Shown here: one piece after another, positions 1-13,058 of the stretch
How positions within the stretch are numbered: position 1 is the first letter of the stretch
Layout of the letters: each line of letters starts with the position of its first letter
Assembly (NCBI GenBank): GCA_028583415.1
Contig: CM053276.1
Location: 117,519,002 to 117,583,001 of the forward strand
Direction of reading: 5' to 3'
Length of the DNA stretch: 64,000 nucleotides
From: Protea cynaroides
Lineage: Eukaryota > Streptophyta > Magnoliopsida > Proteales > Proteaceae
Program-made: the position numbers and the translations under genes
Notes under the pieces: model-generated
Told to the model about the DNA's origin: nothing
Seen by the model: only the letters and a program-made list of their open reading frames with translations
The model's database searches: none

Positions 1-2680
1 TGAAATAATTTTCCAACTTTACAATGTAGAAAATAAGAGTTTACTTACATGCTTGTGTATTCTCCACAGGATTCATCACTGTCTTTATCTAGTGGGTCTC
101 ATACTCTAAAAGTAGGCCTCTAACCCCATAATCCCCTTGTGGCTGTTTTTCTTTTTTTTTTTTTGTTTTTTTTTTTTTTGGTGGTGTTTCCTCTTGTTGG
201 TTTTCTTGGTTTCGGTCTTCCATCTTTGAACATTTCCAAAAAAAAATATGCAACATCATCCACTTCTGATCCATGAACATTTATTGATTAAGCTTGAACC
301 ATGTGTATGTGGAAGTTGCTTAATTATTAGCACCTAAATAATCCATTTTGCTTGCTGTATTCAGGGTATTGTATCCTACCCTTCCTTGGGGGCTATAGGC
401 ATCCTTTATGTTCAAAACAAGGAACTTTGACTGTCAGGGAGCTGAAGACTCCAAGAGCCTGTAAGTGCATTTCTCTCTCTCTCTCTCTCCCTCTCCACGT
501 GCATCATGTGCCTCTAGCAGCAGAGCATGTAAGAGGTCCATCAGTAAAGGGGAAATAGGTAACCAAGTTCTTTTTTTTTTTTTTTTAATTAATGAGATGC
601 ATCCCTTCAATGTTTATAATAATGGAAGCAAGTTCTTGACTTGTGGGTTTCTAAGATTCTCTTTCACCTTTTCATTTAATATCCATGATATTCATGAAGA
701 ATCATACCTCAACAAGGAAAATAAGAGAAAGGCATGTGTTTTTTATTTTAAGGGTCTAACAGTGTTGGGATAAGTTCAAACTCAGTGCCTACAAAAAAGA
801 GATTTTGAAGCATACGTGATTGATTTTGACTTTAGAACCACTGAACCACTAAGGATTTGGAAAATTTTGAGCCTCCAGTTCAGAGCCTCCAGTTCACACT
901 TGAACAGGAAGCTACTGAATATTAAAAAGAAAAGAGATCAAATACCAACTCTTGTTGTGCATGAATTTACTTCTGCAGTTTCTACTTTCACATTCATATT
1001 TTTCTAATAAATTGAAAACCCATGTGCCCTACCTTATTTTATCATTGCTTGTTGGTTTAAAAATGTGCTTCTTACCCTTTTGGATTTGCATGTGTATTTG
1101 CATGTCTTGTAGTCTTTTGTACTCTTTTTTGATTTGTAGATAAGGACCCAAGGTTTTAGTTTCAGATATCCGACATAGTATTGACCATAGTCAAAACTGA
1201 TTTGTACATCCAGCTCAGCTACGGAGCTAATGGCTGAATGATAAGTGATCGACAACCATCGTAACTCAAACAAATCAATCGATCCGACCATTCCTACACC
1301 AATACCTTAACCATGAAAGGAGGACCCAAGTGGGAAAGAGAGGACTTTGCTCTCTTTTGCTCTCTTTTTATTTCTTTAGTGTTTTTTGAGGATAAGAGAG
1401 GATATGGTTGGCATGTTATTGCTAAAGCCTAAAAAGAAACCTATCCTTCGGCGGACCGTCTGCCTTTGGAAAGGAATCCCCTCCCAATGGTCCCAGACAA
1501 TGCTGGTAGGTAGTAGTTCAAGCTCAAGGGTATATAATAGTAGAAAGAGAAGGAAAAAAAATGGTGAAAATATTTCATCCTCTTAAGTTTTTTACAATGC
1601 ATTTTACGTTAAAACAAACAACGAAAAAACTTATTTTACAAAAAACGTCATTTTTTCGACATTTTATATGAAAACAAATGAAACCTATTCAACTTATTCA
1701 ATGGGTTTTCTTTTGAAAGTTTAGATTATCCATCCCATCAGTGTGGAGAAGATTTTGGCATTTAAGTGACATTGTAATTATAGCAATGATTGAGAATTGA
1801 ATGAGAAGATTAAAACTTGCTGTAGAAGGTTAGAATGATGTTATACATTGTTTCAAACTCTTGGATCATACATTTTCAACTACTACTTGAAGAATTTAAT
1901 CCATTTCTACTTCTTTGACCAATTCATTATTTTCCATTCAATTTTAAAGGTGGTCAGAATTCATTCAAGTTGTAGTGGAAATAGATGAAGGGTTTTGTAG
2001 GAGTGTAGGACCCATGCATCTCCATTCATTCATGACTATGGAAACAGTACTATACCATGTGATTTCTGATATATTATTGTAAATAATTAAGAAGGGGGCC
2101 ATCATTTAGTAATTAAGAACATAGGTAGGTGCTATCAACTATCACATTGATTAATTAAGTTGGGGATCATGAGAGCCCTTATGTGTTTCTGATCTAGAAT
2201 TCAGGGACATTTTAAATCATTTCTCAATTATGACTACTGTTTTGACTGTTTCTCTAAAGGGGATAATTCATAATCATGTGATGTCAAGTTTGTGAAATTT
2301 TTTTCCCATAAATTTTTTTTTTAACATTTATTTTTAAGAGATAAAATATAATGATCTCTAAAGAAGGAGGAAAATGAAGTTCGTTATTCATCAAATATTA
2401 AAAATTAATTTAACATGTAAAATTGGAAAAAAGACGACACGACAACTTGGGGATTCTTTCTCATATCCTTTCTCTAACATTTTTTTTTCTTCCCTAACCT
2501 TGTGGACCCTACTAATGAAATCCAAACCTGTAGCTTAAGAACCCTTTCCCTTCGGATTTGTTTTTTAAATTTTTTTTAAGAACATGCTGAGTCATTAAGC
2601 AAATTAAAGACGAACTCATGATATTAAATAACTAACCAATCTAGACCGTTCAGGAGACATCATCTTGAGATAGTAAACAC
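1..2680. other. Intergenic, no supported gene
   Basis: No open reading frame here resembles a known protein, and the short ones are broken by T or CT tracts (a CT run near 474-490, T runs near 147-178 and 570-586). A stretch near 1600-1690 has the self-complementary ACGTAAAA/TTTTACGT character and a closing ACAAATGAAAC resembling the short repeat family seen again near 10.5 and 60 kb. It is otherwise unremarkable AT-rich sequence. Confidence 0.6.
2280..2430. repeat. MITE-like repeat, diverged copy
   Basis: The core TAAAATATAATGATCTCTAA, followed by a purine-rich GAAGGAGGAAAATGAAGTTC stretch, is nearly the same as the core of the stem-loop repeat at 10500-10704. AT-rich ends with TTTTTTTAACATTT and ACATGTAAAATT resemble that copy. 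Boundaries are approximate and no target duplication was found. Confidence 0.4.
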
Positions 2681-2690
2681 TATATATTTA
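2681..2690 (+). promoter_or_regulatory. Putative TATA box of the 2750 gene
   Basis: TATATATTTA lies about 60-70 bases upstream of the ATG at 2750, followed by a pyrimidine-rich stretch (CTCTACAACCTCTCCATG) that would suit a plant transcription start. The call rests on motif and spacing only. Confidence 0.45.
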
Positions 2691-2749
2691 AAGTCTCTAC
2701 AACCTCTCCATGCATTATTTAATCACATAGTCTTGCTTAAGGGGATCAT

Positions 2750-3115
2750 ATGAACTGGAGTTCCAAGCTTCACCACCAGAAACCTTGCTCTTGTATCCCC
2801 ATGGACATCGGAAACTGGTGCAGTTCCGGCAGAAGCATCCAGTTGGGAAGAAGATTTATTGAAAGTGACTATGATGACTTCATGTCAGCCACCAGATCAA
2901 GCGTCCCAAGGTGGAGAGTGTTGTGGATGAGAATTAAGAAAGAAAAGAAGAAGATCTTGAATTTATCTTCAGCTCCGGTGCAGGTTCCTTACAATTCCTA
3001 CACTTATTCTCAGAATTTCGATCAAGGGTCTGCTTGGACTGAGCCTGATAACCTCTCTCGATCGTTCTCTGCTCGGTTTGCAGTTCCATGTAGGATCTTT
3101 GAAAAAATGGGTTGA
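2750..3115 (+). CDS. Small plant protein of unknown function
   Basis: A single-exon reading frame of 121 residues. I recognise the pattern of a plant-specific uncharacterised family rather than any function: a basic WRVLWMRIKKEKKK stretch (about residues 55-68) followed by a C-terminal block with YSQNFDQG and EPDNLSRSFSARFA (about 85-110). The N-terminal part is Cys-, Ser- and His-rich (residues 5-28). There is no signal peptide or membrane segment. The basic tract could be a nuclear or RNA-binding signal, which is inference. The frame begins soon after a TATA-like box and ends at a normal stop, with no sign of decay, so I treat it as a real gene. The nearest neighbour, the haemoglobin gene at 6068, points towards it. 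An additional upstream exon cannot be ruled out. Confidence 0.72.
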   Translation: MNWSSKLHHQKPCSCIPMDIGNWCSSGRSIQLGRRFIESDYDDFMSATRSSVPRWRVLWMRIKKEKKKILNLSSAPVQVPYNSYTYSQNFDQGSAWTEPDNLSRSFSARFAVPCRIFEKMG

Positions 3116-6067
3116 TGAGATAAGACCCTTTTTAGCTATGTTCATATTTTTCTGATCTTAATGATGAAAAATCTTTCAGTTGTTATGTTGTGATTATATG
3201 TTTCTCATCCCCTCTTAATTTGCTTGTCTTAGTTTAAGAGACAATCCAATTTTGACATTTTAGTGATTGAAAGTGTATGAAATTGTCCGGGAATGGATGA
3301 GATCTTTAGTTTTCTGTAGTTGAATTTTTTAACATTTTAGCTCTTTAATTCATACTGATCTAATCATCCAGCAATTCTTTCTCCTCTATCCTCCCCAGAA
3401 ACTTCATTTCCTCCACTTTTTTTTTCATGTTCTTGAGTTCCATGCTCTTATCAAGCAAACTGAAGCTTCAAAAGCTTCAAAGTGCCATCACAAAGATAAA
3501 AAGAAAAGCTTGACTGTTGTCAATTTCTCTTTTTTCACTTTAGCCACAAGCAAGATAAGATGCTTTAGGAAGAAGGTGAGGCCATCTGACATTCTGACCA
3601 TGGCCCTTTGATCCTTACTTTTTCTATTGAAATGGGAGACGACCCAATAAAGGAAAAGGGAATTCGCAGCAGTAGTTAATCTGGAATTACAAAAATTGAG
3701 GAAAGTTAGGTTTCATCTTATGAGAAAAAGATGATCAAAATATACACATTAAATGGGTAGGTGTGGGGACTCTTTAAGAGCCGACACAGTTTAGTATGAA
3801 CATAAGTAATGAGATTTGTTGGCCCACCAATGGGGGACCATTTAATGGAACCTAAATCATAATGAGTTGAGAATACTAATAATTTGATCGAACACCCTGT
3901 TTAAGTTCTGAGCCCACTTAATGCCAAAAGGGAATCCAAGACTACTTATTTTAATTTAAAGGAGACTAAAGAACACTTTGTATTGAGACAAAAGAAAACC
4001 CTGGAATTTTCACCAAAGAAGCCTTACTGTTGTATATAGAGCTGAAAGGCCAAACACAAAGAGACCAAACTGTCTGTTATATGGAGCTGAAAGGCCAAAC
4101 TCAATGGTTTCTGTCATACGACTCTCTCTCTCTCCCTCTCTCCCTCTCTCTAAACCAAATTATATTATAATCATTCACCATCGTTTATCATCTATTTGTA
4201 GTCGTCTTAAATTCTAATTACATATTTTACATTATCGATATCGGAGGGAGCTGGGGTCAAGATCAAAAGTTGCCTACTAACATGGTCAAAAGTAAAATAA
4301 AGTAGAAAAGGTAGGCCTAATGAAATTTTGTGCGAGTGGAATGCCGATAAGGATGAGTTCATCATATGACAAAAGTGCTGATGGATGAACGTGCAATCAT
4401 ACGTATCTATATCTTTAGCAAATTATTTTTGTCACAGTTTTTTTTTTTCTTTCCAAATGTCATGAAGTATCTATTCTATCGGTAAACAAATGATGTATTC
4501 ATTCTGGTTATTGGATAGAAAGTACATAGTCTAAATTAGTCATAGCTCAAATTTTAGATTAATTTAATCAAATACCTTCTTTAGAATCCCATGGAACAGC
4601 TCAATTGATAAAATGCCAACACCTCAAAAAAAAAAAAAAGGTCTTTATATTTGCGTACATCATATATTCATGCATGTGCACTAGTGCTCACATCATTATG
4701 CACTCTCTCAACCCCAAATGTTGATGACACCTAGTTGTGACATGTTGCAGTTAGATGGGGTTGGAATTTGATGGAGAGACTCCAAAATCCTCTAATCACA
4801 TGTAATGAGTTTTAGTCAAAATAGAGTTTGCCATGTTATAAACAAAACATTGAAAATTCAAGACTACTAAAGAGGGTTCATAGACATACAAGGAATGATA
4901 TTGCCATCATACGATAGTGAATAATGGGATTAGAGCCCTGGATAATATAGACCATTTACCAATAAGGAAATGAGGGCGGGCCATGTCATCCACAAATCTT
5001 CTTTCCAACATCAGACTGTAACTTCGATCAAATTCATAAAGGACAGCGTCCATTGGAGATGATCAGCCCACCAACCTTCCTTGGACCCACCACAGTTTGA
5101 TACTTCATTAAGACGATCTTATGGTTCCAGAAGCTTAAAAGATTTTACTTGATTTTTATTGATAGTCTCGCACTCAATAGCTTTATAATTTCAAATAAAA
5201 ACACAGCCAAATGGCCCAATTATATGTACCAACATATATGATTGGGTTTTTTTACTTCGACACCAATCATTGTCGACACCAAATTAACATCAACCAACCC
5301 CACCCCTGAAATACCACATATACCTTCGCCTTTATTTGAATGATTCCCATCAACGATGACCGGTGTCATTCAGACACCCAACAAAATTTAGTTACTTTTT
5401 CCCAAATCCATGTGCCAATTGTCAACGTAGACTCAGAGATTATGAACTTTGATCAGCCGTCAGATTAAAGGTTGCCTGCCCTTACATGCTGAGTCTTAAA
5501 AATCTTCCATTTGATCTCCAATATGTTCAACACCAATTTTACTTCAGTTCTCCTTCCCTCACCAACCGACCAAAAAAGCACTAAAGCAATCACAAGGCCT
5601 AACTACTACATTTATGTTCACCAAGCACCCCATCAGAAGTCTTCAAAATGAGTTGTATGAGGGCCATCCTGCAAGGAGTCCTATTCAACACATTATTGGA
5701 TGGATTGGCATAGGGAACAGTTTCCAGAGTGCTGACTTTGATACATAAACAGGTCTGCATGCTTAGTGATGCAGCCCTTACCTTGCATCAGTCACCCCCT
5801 AAATCCAATCTTTTTAGATAGCTCCAAACGTCTGATTAATTGCCTGCCACTGGATATAAAATAATATTACAAATATAAACCATTAAGGAATTCTGTAGAG
5901 ACCGAAACCATCAAAGAATAGAGGGAGGCAAAAGGAAACATGTAAGCTTCTGAAAGTTATTTTGTTGGGGAAGATTATGATTATGTTTTACATCATACAG
6001 TTTAAGATATAAAAATATACAGTAAGTTCATGTATGGTTAAAATGAGAAGATTCCACAGTTAAAAAT
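3116..6067. other. Intergenic between convergent genes
   Basis: About 3 kb between two convergent genes. There are CT-rich microsatellites near 4120-4152, a short repeated phrase (GAGCTGAAAGGCCAAAC near 4040 and 4085), and AT-rich sequence elsewhere. I see no coding frame with family resemblance. Confidence 0.55.
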
Positions 6068-7241
6068 TTATCCAGCAGCTGGGTTGCTTGCCCCATGTTT
6101 ACAAGGGGGAACTACATGGTTTTGTTTTTTCAACTCATCACCAGCTACAAGAAAAAATGCAGTATGCCTACAAAAAAACACAAAAGAAACACAAAATATG
6201 TTATTTTATAGAAAAACTAGAATAAATTAAAGAAATAAAGAAGGAAAGATAGACCAAGTAAAGAATAGAATCAATGAAATGAGGAGATTGTGGGGGTGAA
6301 CATGTGCCTGAAAAAATTCATCATTTTTATTTTTGAATCTGCGTCAATTTCTGAAATGCTGTCCAGTGCTTGTTGCATGTGGTGTAACCACCTCTCTGCT
6401 GCTTGATGTGTAACAGGGAAAGGTCGGTGGCGTCCAATCAGCGCAGGGTGACCTGCCAAGCACCCACAAAAGATAAAGATAAAATTCATCCATAATGATT
6501 TACCACATTTTTAATCTCCACCTAATGGAAGACCACTTCATGTCAGCAAGGTTACTGGCATAGGAACATGGCAGTTCAGGCTGCCCAAGTCTGGCATGAA
6601 CATGGTCCAGGACAGGCCCCGCCCAGCCCAGCTTGATGAGTCACATGCTAATGCTGGACCGTCCTTCCCCCATGTGCAACCTGACTAGTTTGAGTACTTG
6701 ACAAACTCGTCAAGTCAATTGAAATTTATACCCAGGGCCAAGTTGATAAAAATTTCAGTTTTCTTACAATGTCCTCAAATTTCCTTTACCCAGGAAAAGA
6801 CTTCGGGTAGACAAATTTTGCTAAAAGGTGGCTGGGTTTACCATGGCTGGAATGTGGCTGGGCTTCCAAATGCTTGATGCCACCTTTTTTTTTTATAACA
6901 TACCAACAAAAAGATGTATGGTATGCACCAAAAGCATATGGCAGCCCATTTATGGGAAACCCAACTGCCACTCACCCAACAAATTTAACCAAACATTGGG
7001 AAACTCATGGAATCATGTTAAAAGTAATCAAAGTAGAATACTTGCTTTACCAAGTCAACATCACAAAGTCCATCATTGAAAATCAATTTCAAAATTCTAA
7101 TCTTATGCATTACCTCTTTTTCAATATTCCTCATAATGTATCATTTACAATATAGCATGGATCTACAAAGGATTGCAGCCAAGAGATGGGCAATTGATTA
7201 TAGTAGATGAATCCCTCACCCAATTTTTTTTTGTGGGTGAG

Positions 7242-7296
<55 letters not shown>

Positions 7297-10200
7297 GCAT
7301 GTGGTGGAGGGGGCAAATAACAAATGAAGAACAGCTGATGTACAAGGTGTACAATACAACATCAACAAAGGCTGAAACCTAAGACAATGAAGGGCTACGG
7401 GATAGGATAGGAACAAATACAAAGCTTCCATAGAACCCTCCACCATAACCATTTCATCAGCTAGGGAATTAGCAGATGGCATTCCCCAAGAAAAGGAAAA
7501 GTAGGCTTGAGAGAACAAAACCTGGCTCTCATAATAAGATAAAGATAAAGCAAGGCCCAACAGATGTTAATTGAAGCCATGCAATCACTAGCTGAGAATC
7601 ACCTTCAACAACTGTGTTCCTCCTACCACTGGTTAAAGTGATTTCCAATAATGCCTCATATTTTATAGGAGCATGTAGAAGAAACACAAAATCAGATGGA
7701 ATATAAATAGTAAAACCATGACATTATATTGTTGAAGATTGTACGGTTTTAGTTTTGTTGCCTACCTATTTAGGTGTCACCTAGGCCTATCTAGGGGTCA
7801 CCTAGGCCTGTCTAGGTTGTCACCTAGCTTAGTGTTGACCAAGCTAGCAGCCTTCTTAGTCTTTGGGATTAAGTTAAATTCTTGACTTAGTCTTTATCTT
7901 TAATTCATTATATGTAATTAGGAGACTAGTATTATTGTCTAACTAAGATTTACTTTTTATCTAGGATTCCTTGTCATGTTGACATATGGAATTCCTACCT
8001 CTAATGTAACTCGGACTTCTTATCTTATGTAGTCCTAGACTTATCCTTTTGCCCCTTTTATTTTATCTATAAAGAGAAACTACTAAGAGGAGACTACTTC
8101 TACTTTACTTTTTAATTCTCTGAAAAATTTGGTATGCTTTCTCTGCAGATCTGGTAAGTCTTCTCTGCAGGTTTTGGTAAGTACTCTCTGTTTTAGATCT
8201 GAATCTGCTTCTCTATATCGATTCCCTGGTAATTCTGCTGTTATCCTCCATTAATGGCTGCTTGAGAAGATATCCTGACTACTGGTTCTAGTGATCCAAT
8301 CAATTATCTTAGCAGCCTGCTGTCAATTTTGGTTAATTCCAAATCTGATCTACTTTATCAATACCCATACATAACTGATTTCTGGTTTCTCTTACTCTTT
8401 TATTTTATTGATGGCAATCTCAGCTATCTATTGGGTTTATCTCTATTGTATTAGATCTGGTTCTAGTTTATCCCATCGATATTAATCTGTTCTTCAATTC
8501 AGTTTTCTGGTTATTAAATCATGCTTTGGTTTCTGATGTGGACCAATTATGCTCATGATTGCTGAATTGGTCCATTGATTCTATGTTCTATCATTGTTGC
8601 TTCTATTAAACCATGGCTGCCATCAATTTCTGGTGTTACTTGTCTTAGTTTACTGCTGTTCTAATCTGGTATTGGTTGCTGATGTCAATATTCATTGATG
8701 GAGTCCTATCAAATCAATGTTCGCTTGATATCTTCTTATCCCCACACTTGATCCTAATCAGATTTGGTAATTGGTGCCCAATTGTAGTAGGTACTTGTCC
8801 AAATTTGACTATCATCTAAAGCTCAGATTTTGTTGTTTTTTTTTTTAGTTACTGCTAAAATTCCACTTGCATCATGTACAAGTGGTAGAGGTTACATCAT
8901 GTGCAAGTAGTAAAGGTTGCATCACGTATAGGTAATAGAGTCTGCATCACGTGCAACTGATAGTAGACTCCAACACGAGCATAGTAAACAGTAGTAGACT
9001 TCATCATCATGAACAAGGAGGTAAGTTCCATCATGAGCAAGGTAATAGTAGGCTAGGCTCTCTTCAATGAGAAGACACGAACTTGAGTAGATATATATAC
9101 CATAATGAGAAGATACCAACTTGAGCAGATATATATACATTAAGTCTATGCTTTGGGTTTTCTACCTTAGTCATTAATTGAAATCCTTTCTTTTCTTATT
9201 TCTCATATCCACCATTGGATCATACCCAAGTTTTGATGACTTATCCTAGTTATATTTAGTTACTTGCTAGCTGTTTTTTGTCCACATTTGCTAACTAGAT
9301 TTTTTACTTTCAAATGTCAAAAATTCACTTGCATCATTACCCTATTCCTAGTCACACTTCACCATATTTCTTAATCCGACCGTTGAATGGTTTTAGAATT
9401 TGGATATCTTGTTTCTATTAATATTCTACTCTATACCCTATAGTTTGACGTCTCTTGCCATAATTTGTCCACGTGGAATGTTTCACGTAAGGGAGGGAAG
9501 GTATATATATCTGCTCAAGTCCGTGTCTTCTCATTGAAGAGAGCCCATCCTACTACTACCTTGCTCGTGATGGAGCATACCTCCTTACTCATGATGAAGT
9601 CTACTACAACTGACTATGCTCATGTTGGAGTCTACTATCAGTTACACATAATGTGAACTCTACCACCAGTTGCACGTGAAGTAACCTCTGGTACTAATTG
9701 CGATTGCTACTACTGAGACTACAATTGTGGCTACTCCTGCTACTGCTGATACTACTGAACTATTGCTACTACTGCTACTACTATCTGCCTTCCATGAGAA
9801 GAACTTATGTTGTTGTTCTTGTTGTTCCAAGCTAGAGCATGTTCCAGCTTAAGGGGGAGTATTGAAGATTGTACGGTTTGGTTCTGTTCTCTAGGTGTCA
9901 CCTAACTTAGTGCTCTCCAACTGTCCAAGCTGGCTGCTTTCTTAGTCTTTGGGATTAAGTTACTTATCTTTAATTCATTATATGTAATTAAGAGACTAGT
10001 TTATTGTCTAACTATAATTTACTATTAATCTAGGATTCCTTGTCATGTTGACATGTGGAATTCATAACCCTAATGTAACTAGGACTCCTTATCCTGTGGA
10101 GTCTTAGATCTATCACTTTACCCCTTTTATTTTACCTATAAATAATGACTGCTAAGATGAGAAGAGTACACTTCAAACCTCCCTCCCTCTTCTTCATTCT

Positions 10201-13012
10201 CTCCTTCTCTTATTTTCTATTTAGTTACAATATTGTTGAATTTAGCATCCCAACCCCCATCCCCCAAAACAATCATCGAACCTCTCCCATTTCGTCCTTT
10301 TAGTTTTATACTGCATCTCAAGTGTCAAAGTGCCTAGGGAACGGTGGATTAAATGGGAATAACTATATAGCTGATAGATGTTCCCTGGCATGTCTAGGAC
10401 TACACATTGATTCCAATTAAGAAACTTTCCCCATGTCAATGGCCCATATGACAAAATGTGGCTTCTCCAAATTTCCCATAGGCTATCTCCCGACAAATTT
10501 CCCATAGGCTGAAATTTTACATGTAACATTTTACATGTTAAAAAAAAAAAAATTTCAATGTTTCTTTCCAATAGGTAAAATATAGTGATCTCTAAGGTAG
10601 AAGGAAAAAGAAGTTCATCTTTCTTTTACCACTTGGAAATAAACATTGAAAAAATGTTTACGTAAAAAAATTTACACGTAAAATTTTACAAAACAAACGG
10701 AGCCATAGCAGCAAACAGAACATGGCTCATCCATCTAATATACCTATAGTATGACTTCCAAAAGTCAGCACCATGAAAATTTCCCCATGCAGAGAAACGA
10801 TAGGGTCAAGAAAAATGCGGTATTTAAAGGTCCCAAATCAGCAAACAGGACATAGGTCAACCATCGTATAGACCTCTCAAATATACCTTTCTGAGATGCT
10901 AGGACTTGGCTAATGAATAAATGGAGAATCCTTCACAAGGATAACAGGCACATCATAAGCGCTTGTCAATCTAGACCATGTAGATATAAAGAGCCTTGAA
11001 TGACTATAACCACATAAATGTATAGTGAGTCTCCATTTAGAAGGTGAAGCAAAACCACCGTGGTTTTGAATCCAAGCAAGTCAAAGGAAAGGGTTCAACT
11101 GCTGTATCTGAAAGAGCCTAGAAGTGGTTTTGAATCCAAGCAAGTCAAAGGAAAGGGTTCAACTGCTGTATCTGAAAGAGCCTAGAACTTCTCAACCAAG
11201 AATCAGAGTTTCTCAATGTCCAAGGATTTTCTCTTCCCCTCCCCCCCCTCCTCCTCCTCCTCCTCCTCCTCCTCCTCCTCCTCCTCCTCCTCCTCCTCCT
11301 TAAGGGAAGGTAAAACAAAGTCTTAATCTTTTTTCAGAAATGCAAATAGTGATGATGACGAAGAAATATGGGAAGCTGGAATTTAAAGTATAAGGGAATA
11401 TGTAATATGGTTGGCTAGCTGTTTAATGGTACAAATAGTGATGATGGGGAAGAAATATGGGAAGCTAGAGCTTAAAGTTTAAGGGAATATGTAATATTGT
11501 TGGTTAGCTGTTTAATGGTAGCCACATCATGGTATATACTAGCTGAATTGAACCTTGAAGGCTAGTTGATGGATATGAAGAGGGACACAAGTATTTTAGT
11601 GGACATTTATGTAGGCTATAATTAGGTAAGGTTTCAAATGTGCAAAACAGAATTTTTGGGTCTAGCAAATCTGTACCACTACCCTAGCAGGCTATGAAAC
11701 TTCACCCCTTCAAGGGATTTAGTGCAAACACCGAACTATAAAGCCATCGAAAAATCATTTAGAAGCTCATATCAAGCTCCTCTATGCAAACTCCAATTTA
11801 AATCAAATTCAGTTCGATAAATTATGTCCAAACTGATACCGTTTCAGAATTTTTGCAACAACTTTCCAAAATCATGTTGGATCCATTTGATGGATAGCTA
11901 AAAAGTTCCCCTAACAAAAATTAAGACATAAAAATTCACTAGGTTCAAATTCTTTAACGGAACACTCAAGCACAGTAACCGTACTTTCTTTTTTATTTTC
12001 TAATTCTCCATGTACATAGTTTAATTTCTAATTCTGTACCTCTAATAAATTTTCTAAATTTCATTTCCTATTCTTTTTTTAACCAAAATTCCACTAAAAT
12101 TATTATTTAAGAATATCTCAGGCTTAAAAGAAGAGATTTGATAGCCATAAGTTGAGAATCTTAACAGTACTTTTCCATCAGAATGGCTATGATATATTAG
12201 GATTAAATATAATATACCATTATTTGACAGGGGAAAAATGAAAATGTACTACAAATTAAAAATTATTTTGTTCAATTTCAGAAAGAAAATAACCATGTAC
12301 TATTAGATTAAAATAAGTAGTAAGCCTCAAATAGATCCCAAAGGAAACAATACCAACACTGTCATTTACCATATAAAGGACAGCTTTCCAAATACTTCTT
12401 TCTTTTAACAAAGGAAACAAAAAAAGGGGAGAAGGCCAGGAAAGGGTACAAAGGGATCCTAAACCAGGTATGATCCCAATAAAAAAAAGCTCTACAAAAA
12501 AGGAGTCAAGAAATCAATGTTTTCCAATTGGTTTACAAAGACACATGAATGAATAACTCTAAATTCTAAACAGATTGAGGCCAAAATAAAAACAATCTAA
12601 ACACACTCTCCCTAAGCCTTGCACCCTAGGATAACTTATCATAATACATTCTTAGGTTCCTTTCCAACCAAACTGAAAATGGCAAAATGAGCAGGAAGGC
12701 TCCATGAAATTCAGCCTCTCTAATTAAAACCCCAAGAAGACCAAGCTTCAGTAATGCTAATAAGGCTAGACAGGATGCCCAAGAGTGACATACCAAGCCA
12801 TCCCAAAATTGCAAAACACATGCTAAAGGTAAAGGACAATGAAAATGTCTTGATATTTTGTAAGAACAAACACCAAGAGACATGAATACAAAACAGAAAA
12901 CGATTCAAGCAAATGACATAGAGATTTAACATGGTTCACAGACCAATGCGATGTGCTACATCCATGGATGAAGATGAAGATGATTCACTAAGTAAATGAG
13001 GAGTTACAATGG

Positions 13013-13058
<46 letters not shown>

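Noticed and set aside
7131..7560. Long Thr-His and Cys-Val frames
   Set aside because: They are translations of the (GT)n microsatellite and nothing else in them resembles a protein.
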